From Arenicola marina (taxonomy: Eukaryota > Annelida > Polychaeta > Arenicolidae), in NCBI GenBank assembly GCA_964019135.1, contig OZ025248.1, forward strand, positions 34,403,670 through 34,467,669: DNA of 64,000 nt. The letters are read 5' to 3'. A program made the translations under genes and the position numbers. Under the pieces are notes generated by a model that was not told the origin of the DNA, made no database searches, and saw only the letters and a program-made list of their open reading frames with translations. This document shows, one piece after another, positions 23,195 to 36,500 of this stretch; positions within the stretch are counted from its first letter, which is position 1, and each line of letters begins with the position of its first letter.

Positions 23195-23390
23195 CCCTCC
23201 TCCTCCACTCCCCCTCTCCTCCTCCTCCTCCTCGTCCATCTCCTCCCACCCTCTCTCATCCCCCTCCCCCTCCTCCTCATCCCCCTCCTCCTCTCTTCTC
23301 CCCTCTCCTCCTCCTCCTCCTGCTCCTCCTCCTCCTCCTCCTCCTACCCCTCTCTTGTCCTCCTCCCTCCTCCCCTCCACCGGATACATC
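23195..23390. repeat. CCT/CTC polypyrimidine microsatellite
   Basis: Imperfect (CTC)n and CCCCTCC runs on the + strand, the mirror of the GGA arrays further left. Confidence 0.9.
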
Positions 23391-23966
23391 ATAATCCCCT
23401 CCCGCGCTGCATTTTGTTTTACCCTGTCAGCTGCACAATACATAATGGACATTTCATGTTCGACAACTCGCCGTGTGGCTCGGCAGTGGCACGTGGCAAG
23501 GGACAGGGTGAGGGGGGTGTACTGTATACATTACACCGAATGGCTCCCACACACCTGTAATCATCCCCAATCAGACTGGCTGATAAGCCAGATCAAGCAT
23601 TCCCACAAGCGCACATGTATACCCATCATGTCTAGCTGATGCGTATTAGTTATGGGTATTAGGTTATGTCACCGACAGGACCAAAGACTTGTGTGGGGCG
23701 GCTGACAAAACTCATCCCTGACGAAGGCCAAACGCATGCAATATGGCATACTATGCCCCATATTCTCGACAAAATGATCTTTGTACATGTCGTGTTAAAG
23801 ATTGGCGGGGAATGGGAACACATATAATATATGAGAAGACATAATTTAATAATAAATGACATGGAATCAAATGAAATGTGGAGTTTATGTTGCTTTAAGC
23901 CGCTTTGTGCGCATGAAGGTTAAATTGGGCCATAGGACATCCTGGGACAATCATGTGGCGCTGGAT

Positions 23967-24058
23967 GAGACTTGCTCCAGAAGCAGTTACCAGGGTTCGA
24001 ACCCACGACCGGTTGATGTGCAGTTCAGTCTGTTTACCAACTGAGCTAAGGAGGTTCC
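23967..24058 (-). mobile_element. tRNA-derived SINE at the left edge of the macrosatellite
   Basis: Minus-strand Pol III A box TAGCTCAGTTGG (24037-24048) and B box GGTTCGAACC (23994-24003) both match consensus exactly, 33 bases apart. The D-stem partner bases do not pair (GCTC opposite GACT), so it is not a working tRNA. The region between the boxes, ACTGCACATCA, resembles a tRNA-Cys anticodon arm. Homology to the SINE-bearing spacers at 45001 and 58263 begins at about 23967, at the SINE's 3' tail, so this SINE marks the array boundary. Confidence 0.75.
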
Positions 24059-26018
24059 TAATAATACAATAATTTCACCGACGAACCGTTCAAAATACGT
24101 GCCTCAAACGGGAGCAATGTCAGCTGATCAGACCTGGAAACAGTACTTAGAAAATATCCAGCAAGCAAGACCGGACTGTTTGGTGAGCTGCTCAGGGAAA
24201 TAGTGTATAACTGAACGGTATAGTGACGTTTAAGATTACGATACGAATTGAAGCTAGAATTGATGATTTGGGGTCCGTCAAACAGTAATTCCTATATGAG
24301 TCAGCAACCTACAGACACCAGCCAAATGTAATGGAACGCTCAAGCTTTGAACTTTTGGGCGTCGGTGTGCGTGACCTGTATCACACTCCACCTAATCGAT
24401 CACATGACTTGAATTGCAACTTTTCTTTCGATGCTTCACAAAATGCTACCATTTAATTGTTGCTATTAAACCGGCGCCAAATTGTGAAATCCTCTACCTT
24501 GGGACCAATTAAAACATGGCCGGTGACAGTTCTATAGATTGCCATAAATGCTTCAGAATTACCTGGCCAAATGTCGCATCAATATATCCCGCTAGAATGT
24601 GATTGTATCCGAACCGAAGCAGAGTTAAAACCCATTTGTTCATTGATCTTCGGTCGTGGGACAGCATTTGTGATGACGGATAACCAATTTATCTTTAATT
24701 CTTTTCTGGTAGATTTATAACCAATTCAGACATTAATTGCCATGAGACCTTTGGCACGAACAGAACTGATGGAATATATCAGAAGCGAAACGCCAGTCCT
24801 TTATATTATCCACCGTACGCTTGCGCCAGAAATATATTTAATTCCTTTTTTATCATTGAAACCAATTTTGGCATAACAACAACATAATGCTGCATTAAAT
24901 TTTCCATATCAGCATTGATACATACAGATCGTTGAAGTGCATTTTTTCAGTATTCACCATTTATTGTTCATCGATTAAAAACCACTTCCAACCCAATCTC
25001 CCTCTACCTCCGCCACCCTCCTCTGTAAAAAATAAGTCTGTTCGATGTTTTTTAGCCACCTTACTGCACATATAGGCTGAACCGGACTAGTAAACTCATT
25101 GGGATGCGGAAATCCCCCCTCCCCCCTCCTTTGATTGTTCCATCTTTATGTCTTATACACGTATTCAATTATCGCTATACCGTTTCCAATTGGCTTGAAC
25201 AGTCATATGTGAGCCCACCGAGGGGTCCGGGGAGGAGGTGTTTATGTCTGTATCTCCGTTGGTTGAGTCTGCAGCAAATTATGCACATTTGTTGGCTTGG
25301 ACACGCCCGCAGCACCCCCTCACCTCCCCCCTGGGCCCACCCTCACCCACGCATCTACCCCCTTGGTTGAGGGGGTCCACCAACACTCCGCTGCGCCACT
25401 TGTAATGCACATCGTTGACATATTAATCTCGAGCCGAGACATATTGTCGTCACACATATCCGGCTTGGCGACTGCCTCACATGATTCAGACTTGACCTGA
25501 TCAACATCAACATCAACATGACGCTGGACACCGCAAACATACACCCCGAGGCCGCTGTGATGGGATGGGGCCGAAAGGGACCGTGTCAGAATCGGATATA
25601 TTAATTAAATTACGATTAAATTAATCAATGCTAGAACATATTAGATGCTTAGATGCGGTTGAATTCATGTTATATATATATTAAAAAATATATAATAGTG
25701 TAACATTTATTGATCTTTGTAACAAACGGTGTATTGTCTAAATCCAAGGGATGTCCTTTTCTAACATCTGCATCGCCCATAAAGCCAAGCTAGCTTCAGT
25801 AGTTGACCTTTACGCGAGCCCAATCCAGTGGCATCAACAGATACTCCAGAATTAGTCAAATACCAACGCGACAATAAAAACAACCCCCTAAATTCGCTTT
25901 CCTCTGGTATCGATTGCATTTAAACATGTTTTACATCGCAATTAGAAAACTCCGCACCTGTACTGTCGGTTACTGCCTTGCTCTTTGCGACGTCCGTGGC
26001 ATAGCGACCAACACATCA

Positions 26019-26032
26019 CCGCCCCCTGGTGG
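26019..26032 (-). promoter_or_regulatory. CTCF-consensus-like site, unit 1
   Basis: CCGCCCCCTGGTGG matches the reverse complement of the CTCF core consensus at all 14 positions. It sits at the same place in every unit and in the same orientation. CTCF is present across bilaterians; binding here is inferred. Confidence 0.5.
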
Positions 26033-26429
26033 TGGCCGACGAGGCACCTTAGATATTACGAGCGCGCGCCGTTATTTTCTTTGGATCATTCATATCGTTA
26101 TTAAAAAAACCTGTAAGTCGATAATTTAATTGCCTGGAGACTAGTTTAGCCATAAACCGGATGAGCACCCGATGTCAAGCATGTTTATACACTACATCCG
26201 CGTCGCTGGGTACAGTGCCGCACGTGCACGACCTCGTCTAGGCTGGGGCCCTGGAAACCGATGTATATATATATATATAGCAACGGTTATGGGTATTTTA
26301 TAACTGTGCGCATGTCGGGGGTTTCGCATTAAATGCCCGGGGGTACTGCAGGCTCTTTATAAGAGACTTGTTATCAGGTAATAAGGGGGAAAAGCGTGCG
26401 TTATTCGCGCAAATGTCAAGCTGACACCG

Positions 26430-26450
26430 TGACGTCATAACATGGCGGCT
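26430..26450 (+). promoter_or_regulatory. CRE plus ATGGCGGC element, unit 1
   Basis: The palindromic CRE TGACGTCA is followed four bases later by ATGGCGGC, a YY1-like motif often found at animal transcription starts. The ATG opens a 28-codon frame that is broken in unit 5 and altered in unit 6, so a regulatory role fits better than a coding one. Confidence 0.4.
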
Positions 26451-27028
26451 GAGGTAGCTGTCGGCACTAAAGACCGGGTGACGCATCGGGTTATAAATGA
26501 GCTTTCTGTGGGCTTCGTGACGGTTTAGTAGTGTTTGTCCACGGCCGTTTCTCCTTCAGACCGCGGTGACAGAGAGAAACCATAGAGAGCCTCACTAACT
26601 GACAAAAACAAGCTGACGAACCGTGATTACGCCGACCTCTGTTACAACCGCAAATGAGGTTAAACCGCGTAACTGGGATAATCTAGAACCAAATGCGCAG
26701 TTAATAACTGCGTGCGATTTGTTTGGAGCTCGGGCCTAATTACTGGGAGGACGTCTTCACTTTTGATGCACCAAGGAAATGATGTGTACTTTTTCGTCTT
26801 TCAATAATGTTGCTACTCAGTTGATGCGGTTAAGGCTGCTATTGACAGTAAGATTGTTTTCATCCCTGAATTATACTATTCCTGCTATTATCGCACCTGC
26901 GCCATCATAACTGCTATCATTGCTGCTGTTACTGCTTCCATCATTCGTAGAACGGTGTCATCGTAACTGCTGCTGTTACTGTTACAGAAACAATTACTTT
27001 TAATTTTTTTTTATTACTAATATATAGT

Positions 27029-27184
27029 ACTAATGTTTAAGAAGTACAAATACTAGTAATTTGTAATGAGTATAATTACCACTACCTATTTATCAGGCCA
27101 ATTATAACTAATGTTTGATAAATACAAATACTAGTAATGTTTTATGAGTGTAACAACTACCTTTTTATCAATAGAATAACTACT
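27029..27184. repeat. 78-bp tandem pair nested in unit 1
   Basis: ACTAATGTTTAAGAAGTACA at 27029 and ACTAATGTTTGATAAATACA at 27107 begin two diverged 78-base copies. The pair is present in all units except unit 5, where a deletion leaves only the second copy. Confidence 0.85.
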
Positions 27185-27601
27185 ACTTTTGCATTAGCAC
27201 ACTAGTAAGAATATTGCGATTAGTACTGTTATAGTTACTCGTAACTCACTCAAGGATAGTTCTATATGGGTTGTAGACATATAATGAGCTCTAAAGGTCA
27301 CACGGGGAAGGCAGCGTTCCGGGGTCACGTGATATCAGACACGGACTTCGCGTTCTCGACGCCTAAGGTGAGGACAATACCCGACTTGAGGAGTTAATCT
27401 GATGACTGCGACAGGACTGCTGACAACTGATCTGGGGCACCCCTTCCCTTAACTATTACCCCATCGCCATAGCTCCGCTCCCCCCCCCCCCCGCCGCACA
27501 TCATCCACGAAGCCAACCCATCTTCAATACAAACTCAAAGCTGCTTGAGCTCTTTTTGTAGGCGTACCTATTATGATGGCTGGGATGAATGGAACTGAAT
27601 T

Positions 27602-27762
27602 AGGGTACTCGAGCTAAGATGTTTGGTATCCAGTGATGGGATAATGGAGCCTGTATCAGGGTACATGAGCCAAGATGTTTGTTATCGAATGGTGGGAAGA
27701 TGGAGTTTGAATCAGGGTACATGAGCCAAGATGACTATGGCGACCAAAGACATCCACTGATG
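27602..27762. repeat. 56-bp repeat (~2.5 copies) nested in unit 1
   Basis: AGGGTACNNGAGCYAAGATG starts at 27602, 27658 and 27714, exactly 56 bases apart. The third copy is partial. The same arrangement recurs in every unit. Confidence 0.88.
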
Positions 27763-28195
27763 GGGGGGGGCTTAGTCTGCCATCGGGTACGATTGCAATA
27801 CACTTGGGGGTGGAACCTGTCAGTGAAAAGACAAATCCACTGCAGTCTTTATCTGTCAAAGGGCAAAGACACTCCTGGGATTCTTGCTTGTCACCGGATA
27901 GATACACTCAACAGGGGTTGTGTTTGTCATCTTGTCGACTAGAGAGACTCAGTAGGAGGGTTCATTCATTATCGTCCCAGTAAGCTGTCTATCGATGGGC
28001 ATGACCTTTGCCTTCATTCGTCTCTCGATTAATAAAGACATCCCCGAGTTTAAGCTTCATGTTTCATATGGGTAACATCGTTTCTAGTTTGCTGTTAAGG
28101 ATTAAGACACCTTCGTCTATGGCGCTTTATAAGCCAGTGATTAACTAAATCTGCTGCCAAACTGTCAGCGGTATCTACTTTGGCCTTTTTGTGTG

Positions 28196-28380
28196 TCTGA
28201 GGCTCTGTTTCCTGTTGGCCTTTATGGGTCAGCCGGTAAAGACATCTTCCCTGGACCTCTTTCCATCGGCGGTTGAAAATTTAGTTTATCTGAGGCTAAA
28301 GAAATATTGTCTCAGTCTTTTGTTGTCAGTCAGTAAATGTATATTCTGGGGACCTCTTTCCATTAATGGCTATCAACATC
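28196..28380. repeat. ~95-bp diverged repeat nested in unit 1
   Basis: TCTGAGGCT at 28196 and 28289, and GTAAA followed by TGGACCTCTTTCCAT or GGGACCTCTTTCCAT near 28236 and 28334, define two old copies about 93-98 bases apart. Confidence 0.7.
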
Positions 28381-30750
28381 TTCTATGACCATATATTTTT
28401 CCGATGGTAAATGCAGTCTGTGAGGAGGCATGGAAGGCAGCTATTGTCCTTTACATGTTACCTGTTCCCATGCAAGTCTTTATCAGCGAAGAGAGAAGAC
28501 CGCTTCCATGGGTTTTTGTTTGCAGGTTAAGCGGCATTGTCTTGTGCTGAGTCAAGCAACCCCCTCCAAGGAGGTTTGTTTGCCATGGGGTACATACAAC
28601 CACTACAATAGAAGGCTTTGTTTGTTTCATGAAAGTGAAAGTTATCAGCCCGCAGGATCGGCATCCTGTGACCCAATAATACTCTTGTTCGCCAGAGCAG
28701 TATTTAAATCACAACTGACACAGGATCGCCAACAGAGTGTCTTGGGAAAAAAGGATCGGGTAATGAAAGGGTTTACTCTCTGCGAACGAAAACATGGACT
28801 GTCAGACGGAAAAGAAATGAACGACAAAGGTTTTTTCGTCCATATTTCGATAATGTCGGCCGGATACTGCGGAGAGGAATACAGCGAGACGCCCCGAGAG
28901 GCCTCCCCACACTTCACTCCCCCTCAGGTTTTGCTGTCATCCTATCCCCCACAGGGCCTACACCGCTGGGGGTGTTTGCTGTATAAGCATCTACTCTCTA
29001 GGCTGAGGGAAATGATCCATTGCAAAACCCCGAAGCGCAATATGACAAGGCAGTGCCCGGCGGAGGGGTCATTCTTCACCCTTGCTGTCAACTTAATGGA
29101 AATGCCAGCCCCAAGGGGTGGGGTTGAGGTTGAGGGATGGGGGAGGGGGGGGCGATGAGGGTTGACAAGAGCAGGTGGGGATGGGAGGCGGGGTGGGTGG
29201 GTGGGTGGGTTGTGGTAAGAAACGGCCATTTCACGACCCAGCTCTCACTCCCTGATGTACATGCCTTTCCACATGACACTTCCGAATGTCTCACCCCCCC
29301 CCCTCCCACACACACACCCCACCCCCATAGAGGGTCGGTCAGACAGTCAGTCACTGGGCTAGCTGTGACCTCAGACGGCCAAGCGCTGATGTGTTTGCTG
29401 ATGCCATAGGCCATGGGGTGGAGCGTGGTTGTCCAGTGTGTGTGACACACTGATCAGCAGCTTCCCCCCTCCCCACCCACACCCACACCCACATCCACAC
29501 CCACACCCACACACACACCCTGACATGGCAGAATCCACATAGACGCCCAGCCCCACCCCAACCCCGCCCCGACATGGCAGACTACATAGACGCCCACCCT
29601 CTATCCAACCCCCAGCGATCTCCATGCCCTTCAGGACGAGTGCTGTAAGCCCGTGGATGCCCATTGGATTGGCTGGCGGGTAGGAGAACCCACCAGACTC
29701 CTGACCATCCCTCAAACAAACGACAGAATAATGGCAGGAAAACTTTAGATAGTGTGGGACGGCGGAAAACATCGCCACCAGCAGTGAATAAAGACTTCGA
29801 GGTTTAGTGACAACATTGCGATCAGCATTAGGATCTGGCCTGTTCTCTGTTCTGTTTGTCAAGAGGAGATGTTAGTACGAGCGCCCACTTCTATACTGGT
29901 GTCAAAGGCTCAAATCCATCGCTTTGTAATTACGGTATCAAGGAAATAAATTAACCTTGACTAAAAATATTGACACACAAAAATTACACAAAGGACACCT
30001 CAAGCAATTTTTTTTTTAATATTTAATCCTATGTAGTTATTAAGACCATGTATTCATCCAAGGTCCGTAATATGAACAATAATAATGATTTTCTTTGTCC
30101 ACAAGTGATACATCGCCAGTAAATAAACAGACACGCACAACCCTTCCCCCGCCTGGATGCTCCATCAACATCTTACACCGTTATCATAGGGTCCCTCTTC
30201 CGCCGTCATCCACGTCCCCCTTCCAGCTGTTTGTTCGTCAGCCGGATAACAGCGATCGGCCTGCATAGACCGCAGACCTACGCATAACAGCTCCCAGATA
30301 CACTCTACAAGCTTCACGTATTTAATTTCTGTGAAGGCCGAGCCCAGCGCAACCCAAGGAGACAGAGGCAGAGACATCCATGGTCGAATGTTGTTTATTA
30401 CTGGAGAGTATATACCCCCCGGGATATGCAGCGCTAGTGGCGGGACTTGCTAATATGCTTCATATTACGGGCTGTATGGCTTGATACAATAGGGAGGAGT
30501 AGAGGCTGGGAGGGGACGGGGGCGACCAGTTTATTTAATGGAAAATATATGACGTCTTTGGCCTAAGTAGAGGCTGAACCCACTGGTTATGAAGAAACAT
30601 GAGGTTGACATTTGCAGAGAAAAGTATTTGTCTTCCCATCGGCACGGATGCTATTGTTTCTCCGTTAAGCTGTCTCAAGCGCAACCCGCTATATCTGAGC
30701 CCAATTATTATCTGATACCTCCATATATATACAGTTATCTCGGGGCTCAG

Positions 30751-31013
30751 CCAATTAGATTCCTAGTCACGTTTTTTTTGCGCTTCCGACCATCAAGGCC
30801 AAAAGTCGTCTGCTCGATAAATATCATCGCGCCGCGAGATTACCACAGAGACTGCCACGCACGAGACTTCCACGCACGAGACTGCGGTCGGTGTGTCCGA
30901 TGATAAACATGCTCCCCCGTGTCCCTGTTGCTGACATACTCACCCATCACAACCATGGGTGACTGTACGCTGGACGGGCTTCGGAAGACCACCCGGAGCC
31001 AGCTTCCGGGGTA
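30751..31013 (+). promoter_or_regulatory. Promoter-like block and candidate first exon, unit 1
   Basis: Order of elements: CCAAT at 30751, CACGTT at about 30768 (CACGTG in units 2-5), TATA-like GATAAATAT at 30816-30824, 15-bp GAGACTGCCACGCAC repeats at 30848-30887, then ATG at 30955 in the strong initiation context ACAACCATGG. The 56 bases 30955-31010 encode MGDCTLDGLRKTTRSQLP, followed by a donor-like GGGTAAAT. Read through, the frame ends after 19 residues. Copies differ by amino-acid-changing substitutions, so the peptide may not matter; a transcribed first exon or a short upstream frame is possible. No second exon was identified. Confidence 0.35.
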
Positions 31014-33093
31014 AATGCCTTCGGTTGTTAACGGTGGCTCCGTAGTTTTTTCTCGTTGCCATATATCATATGATGATATGATATTGTGACATGGGGAGAA
31101 TGTCCTACAATAAGGTCTGCTTTTTTGGGGGATTTAACATATAAATTACTAAATGCTCACCTGATTAAAATAATAAGCTTTCCATGAAACTGGTAATGTT
31201 ACCGATGTTTCTATGTCGGTTAGATTCACATAATTCGCTCGCATAACAGGCGAGTGGATTTTGCGGGGGTTTCTTTATGATACAACTAGACATGGCATGG
31301 GCAGGTCACAGGTTGGTATTTCGCGTCGTATTAGCTATTTGCACAAGAAATGAAGTCGTGCTACACGATGTGACGTCATGTTATGATTTTTGGTCCGTCA
31401 AACAGTAAATCCTTTATGAGTCAGCAAGCTACAGACACCAGCCAAATGTAATACAACGCTCAAGCCTTGAACTTTTGGGCGTCGGCGTGCGTGATCTGTA
31501 TCGCACTCCACCCAATCGATCACATGACTTGAATTGCAACATTTCTTACGATGCTTGACAATATGCTACCATTTAATTGTTGCTATTAAACCGGCGCCAA
31601 ATTCTGAACTCCTCTACCTTGGGACCAATTAAAGCATGGCCAGTGACAGTTCTATAGATTGCCATAAATGCTTCGGAATTACCTGGGCAGATGTCGCATC
31701 AATATATCTCGCTAGAATGTGATTGTATCCGAACCGAAGCAGAGTTAAAACCCATTTGTTCATTGATCTTCGGCCGTGGGACAGCATTTGTGATGACGGA
31801 TAACCAACTTATCTTTAATTCTTTGCTGGTAGATTCATAACCAAGTCAGACATTAATTGCCATGAGACCTTTGGCACGAACAGAACTGATGGAATATATC
31901 AGAACCGAAACGCCAGTCCTTTATATTATCTACCGTGCCGTTGCGCAAGAAATAAATTTAATGTTTTTCTATCATGGAGACCAGCTGTGGCATAACACAG
32001 ACAAAATGTGATGTATATTATCTGTAAATAGCGTTCTGCGTTATCTTATTCACATCAGCATTGATACATACTGATCCATGTATACCGCGCCGTTGTCAGT
32101 ATTCTCCATGTATCATTCAATCAACGATTAAAAACCACTCCCAACCGAAACTCCCACTACCTCCTCCACCCTCCTCTGTGAAAATGAAGTCTCAGATGGA
32201 TCAATGTTTTGGGCCACATTACTGAGCATATAGACTGAACCCGAACAGGAAACGCATTGGGATGCTAAAATGCCCCCACCCCCCTCCTTCTACCTATATG
32301 TCTTATACATGTATTCAAATATGATTACTACCGTCTACAATTGGCTTGAGAATTCATCCGTGAGCCCACCGAGGGGTCCGGGGAGGAGGTGTTCACCCTT
32401 GATGTCTGGGCCCACCCTCACCCACGCATCTACCCCCTTGGTTGAGGGGGTCCACCAACACTCCGCTGCGCCACTTGTAATGCACATCGTTGACATATTA
32501 ATCTCGAGCCGAGACATATTGTCGTCACACATATCCGGCTTGGCGACTGCCTCACATGATTCAGACTTGACCTGATCAACATCAACATCAACATGACGCT
32601 GGACACCGCAAACATACACCCCGAGGCCGCTGTGATGGGATGGGGCCGAAAGGGACCGTGTCAGAATCGGATATATTCATTAAATTACGATTAAATTAAT
32701 AAATGCTAGAAAATATTAGATGCTTAGATGCGGTTGAATTCATGTTATATATATATTAAAAAATATATAATAGTGTAACATTTATTGATCTTTGTAACAA
32801 ACGGTGTATTGTCTAAATCCAAGGGATGTCCTTTTCTAACATCTGCATCGCCCATAAAGCCAAGCTAGCTTCAGTAGTTGACCTTTACGCGAGCCCAATC
32901 CAGTGGCATCAACAGATACTCCAGAATTAGTCAAATACCAACGCGACAATAAAAACAACCCCCTAAATTCGCTTTCCTCTGGTATCGATTGCATTTAAAC
33001 ATGTTTTACATCGCAGTTAGAAAACTCCGCACCTGTACTGTCGGTTACTGCCTTGCTCTTTGCGACGTCCGTGGCATAGCGACCAATACATCA

Positions 33094-33107
33094 CCGCCCC
33101 CTGGTGG
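33094..33107 (-). promoter_or_regulatory. CTCF-consensus-like site, unit 2
   Basis: CCGCCCCCTGGTGG, 14 of 14 consensus positions. Confidence 0.5.
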
Positions 33108-33504
33108 TGGCCGACGAGGCACCTTTGATATTACGAGCGCGCGCCGTTATTTTCTTTGGATCATTCATATCGTTATTAAAAAAACCTGCAAGTCGATAAT
33201 TTAATTGCCTAGAGACTAGTTTAGCCATAAACCGGATGAGCACCCGATGTCAAGCATGTTTATACACTACATCCGCGTCGCTGGGTACAGTGCCGCACGT
33301 GCACGACCTCGTCTAGGCTGGGGCCCTGGAAACCGATGTATATATATATATATAGCAACGGTTATGGGTATTTTATAACTGTGCGCATGTCGGGGGTTTC
33401 GCATTAAATGCCCGGGGGTACTGCAGGCTCTTTATAAGAGACTTGTTATCAGGTAATAAGGGGGAAAAGCGTGCGTTATTCGCGCAAATGTCAAGCTGAC
33501 ACCG

Positions 33505-33525
33505 TGACGTCATAACATGGCGGCT
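33505..33525 (+). promoter_or_regulatory. CRE plus ATGGCGGC element, unit 2
   Basis: TGACGTCA then ATGGCGGC, unchanged from unit 1. Confidence 0.4.
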
Positions 33526-36500
33526 GAGGTAGCTGTCGGCACTAAAGACCGGGTGGCGCATCGGGTTATAAATGAGCTTTCTGTGGGCTTCGTGACGGTT
33601 TAGTAGTGTTTATCCACGGCCGTTTCTCCTTCAGACCGCGGTGACAGACAGAAACCATAGAGAGCCTCACTAACTGACAAAAACAAGCTGACGAACCGTG
33701 ATTACGCCGACCTCTGTTACAACCGCAAATGAGGTTAAACCGCGTAACTGGGATAATCTAGAACCAAATGCGCAGTTAATAACTGCGTGCGATTTGTTTG
33801 GAGCTCGGGCCTAATTACTGGGAGGACGTCTTCACTTTTGATGCACCAAGGAAATGATGTGTACTTTTTCGTCTTTCAATAATGTTGCTACTCAGTTGAT
33901 GCGGTTAAGGCTGCTATTGACAGTAAGATTGTTTTCATCCCTGAATTATACTATTCCTGCTATTATCGCACCTGCGCCATCATAACTGCTATCATTGCTG
34001 CTGTTACTGCTTCCATCATTCGTAGAACGGTGTCATCATAACTGCTGCTGTTACTGTTACAGAAACAATTACTTTTAATGTTTTATTATTACTAATATAT
34101 AGTACTAATGTTTAAGAAGTACAAATACTAGTAATTTGTAATGAGTATAATTACCACTACCTATTTATCAGGCCAATTATGACTAATGTTTGATAAATAC
34201 AAATACTAGTAATGTTTTATGAGTGTAACAACTACCTTTTTATCAATAAAATAACTACTACATTTGCATTAGCACACTAGTAAGAATATTGCGATTAGTA
34301 CTGTTATAGTTACTCGTAACTCACTCAAGGATAGTTCTATATGGGTTGTAGACTTATAATGAGCTCTAAAGGTCACACGGGGAATCAGCGTTCCGGGGTC
34401 ACGTGATATCGGACATGGACTTCGCGTTCTCGACGCCTAAGGTGAGGACAATACCCGACTTGAGGAGTTAATCTGATGACTGCGACAGGACTGCTGACAA
34501 CTGATCTGGGGCACCCCTTCCCTTAACTATTACCCCATCGCCATAGCTCCGCCCCCCCCCGCCCCCGCCGCACATCATCCCCGAAGCCAACCCATCTTCA
34601 ATACAAACTCAAAGCTGCTTGAGCTCTTTTTGTAGGCGTCCCTATTATGATGGCTGGGATGAATGGAACTGAATTAGGGTACTCGAGCTAAGATGTTTGG
34701 TATCCAGTGATGGGATAATGGAGCCTGTATCAGGGTACATGAGCCAAGATGTTTGCTATCCAATGGTGGGATGATGGAGTTTGAATCAGGGTACATGAGC
34801 CAAGATGACTATGGCGACCAAAGACATCCACTGGGGGGGGGGGGGGGCTTAGTCTGCCATCGGGTACGATTGCAATACACTTGGGGGTGGAACCTGTCAG
34901 TGAAAAGACAAATCCACTGCAGTCTTTATCTGTCAAAGGGCAAAGACACTCCTGGGATTCTGCTATAGATACACTCAACAGGGGTTGTGTTTGTCATCTT
35001 GTCGACTAGAGAGACTCAGTAGGAGGGTTCATTCATTATCGTCCCAGTAAGCTGTCTAGCGATGGGCATGACCTTTACCTTCATTCGTCTCTCGATTAAT
35101 AAAGACATCCCCGAGTTTAAGCTTCATGTTTCATATGGGTAACATCGTTTCTAGTTTGCTGTTAAGGATTAAGACACCTTCGTCTATGGCGCTTTATAAG
35201 CCAGTGAGTAACTAAATCTGCTGCCAAACTGTCAGCGGTATCTACTATGGCCTTTTTGTTTGTCTGAGGCTCTGTTTCCTGTTGGCCTTTATGGGTCAGC
35301 CGGTAAAGACATCTTCCGTGGACCTCTTTCCATCGGCGGTTGAAAATTTAGTTTATCTGAGGCTAAAGAAATATTGTCTCAGTCTTTTGTTGTCAGTCAG
35401 TAAATGTATATTCTGGGGACCTCTTTCCATTAATGGGTATCAACATCTTCTATGACCATATATTTTTCCGATGGTAAATGCAGTCTGTGAGGAGGCATGG
35501 AAGGCAGCTATTGCCCTTTACATGTTACCTGTTCCTATGCAAGTCTTTATCAGCGGCGAGAGAAGACCTCTTCCATGGGTCTTTGTTTGCAGGTTAAGCG
35601 GCATTGTCTTGTGCTGGGTCAAGCAATCCCCTCCAAGGAGGTTTGTTTGCCACTAGGTACATACAACCACTACAATAGAAGGCTTTGTTGTTTCATGAAA
35701 GTGAAAGTTATCAGCCCGCAGGATCGGCATCCTGTGACCCGATAATACTCTTGTTCGCCAGAGCAGTATTTAAATTACAATTGACACAGGATCGCTAACA
35801 GAGTGTCTTGGGAAAAAAGGATCGGGTAATGAAAGGGTTTACTCTCTGCGAACGAAAACATGGACTGTCAGACGGAAAAGAAATGAACGACAAAGGTTTT
35901 TTCGTCCATATTTCGATAATGTCGGCCGGATACTGCGGAGAGGAATACAGCGAAACGCCCCGAGAGGCCTCCCCACACTTCATTCCCCCTCAGGTTTTGC
36001 TGTCACCCTATCCCCCACAGGGCCTACACCGCTGGGGGTGTTTGCTGTATAAGCATCTACTCTCTAGGCTGAGGGAAATGATCCATTGCAAAACCCCGAA
36101 GCGCAATATGACAAGGCAGTGCCCGGCGGAGGGGTCATTCTTCACCCTTGCTGTCAACTTAATGGAAATGCCAGCCCCAAGGGGTGGGGTTGAGGTTGAG
36201 GGATGGGGGAGGGGGGGGGCGATGAGGGTTGACAAGAGCAGGTGGGGATGGGAGGCGGGGTGGGTGGGTGGGTGGGTTGTGGTAAGAAACGGCCATTTCA
36301 CGACCCAGCTCTCACTCCCTGATGTACATGCCCATTGGATTGGCTGGCGGGTAGGAGAACCCACCAGACTCCTGACCATCCCTCAAACAAACGACAGAAT
36401 AATGGCAGGAAAACTTTAGATAGTGTGGGACGGCGGAAAACATCGCCACCAGCAGTGAATAAAGACTTCGAGGTTTAGTGACAACATTGCGATCAGCATT

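Larger units (their letters stand above)
22643..23966. other. Unique sequence between the 44-bp array and the macrosatellite
   Basis: Holds the candidate exon at 22874-23047 and a CCT microsatellite at 23195-23390. The rest (23400-23966) is unique DNA with nothing recognised. The macrosatellite homology begins at about 23967. Confidence 0.5.
24272..31391 (+). repeat. Macrosatellite unit 1 (7120 bp)
   Basis: First complete copy, anchored on GGTCCGTCAAACAGTAA. Preceded by the SINE-type spacer and followed by the plain spacer. It has the longer head segment at 25230-25330 (CTCCGTTGGTTGAGTCTGCA and following) that units 2, 3 and 5 lack. It lacks the 19- and ~53-base pieces next to the CTCF-like site that units 3, 5 and 6 keep. 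Nested repeats inside: a 78-bp pair at 27029 and 27107, 56-bp copies at 27602, 27658 and 27714, a ~95-bp pair at 28196 and 28289, a CCCACA tract at 29466-29520, and a 15-bp repeat at 30848-30887. The C-run near 27480 varies between units. No small frame is conserved as protein across copies. Confidence 0.95.

Noticed and set aside
25320..25544. Minus-strand 74-100 residue frame (MYVCGVQRHVDVDVDQ start) recurring in units 1, 2, 4, 5
   Set aside because: A stop interrupts it in units 3 and 6, and its length changes with head indels; not conserved as protein.
25914..26129. 70-residue + strand frame starting MHLNMFYIAIRKLRTC in all units
   Set aside because: Its C-terminal half changes completely with the indels beside the CTCF-like site; no homology.
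26298..26486. 62-residue minus-strand frame in units 1-4
   Set aside because: Lost in units 5 and 6; overlaps the CRE element, which explains local conservation.
27284..27397. 37-residue frame MSSKGHTGKAAFRGHVISDT... with internal AAG/GTGAGG donor-like site
   Set aside because: Frameshifted in unit 2 and with several replacements in unit 6; no homology.
28430..29158. 242-263 residue + strand frame in units 1 and 4
   Set aside because: Broken differently in units 2, 3 and 5, and it passes through G-rich and C-rich runs; high sequence identity between units alone keeps it open.
30165..30377. 70-residue minus-strand frame present in units 1-5 (MSLPLSPWVALGSAF start)
   Set aside because: Across copies I count about three silent and three replacement changes, which does not separate coding from neutral; no homology seen. 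Worth a dN/dS test with more units.
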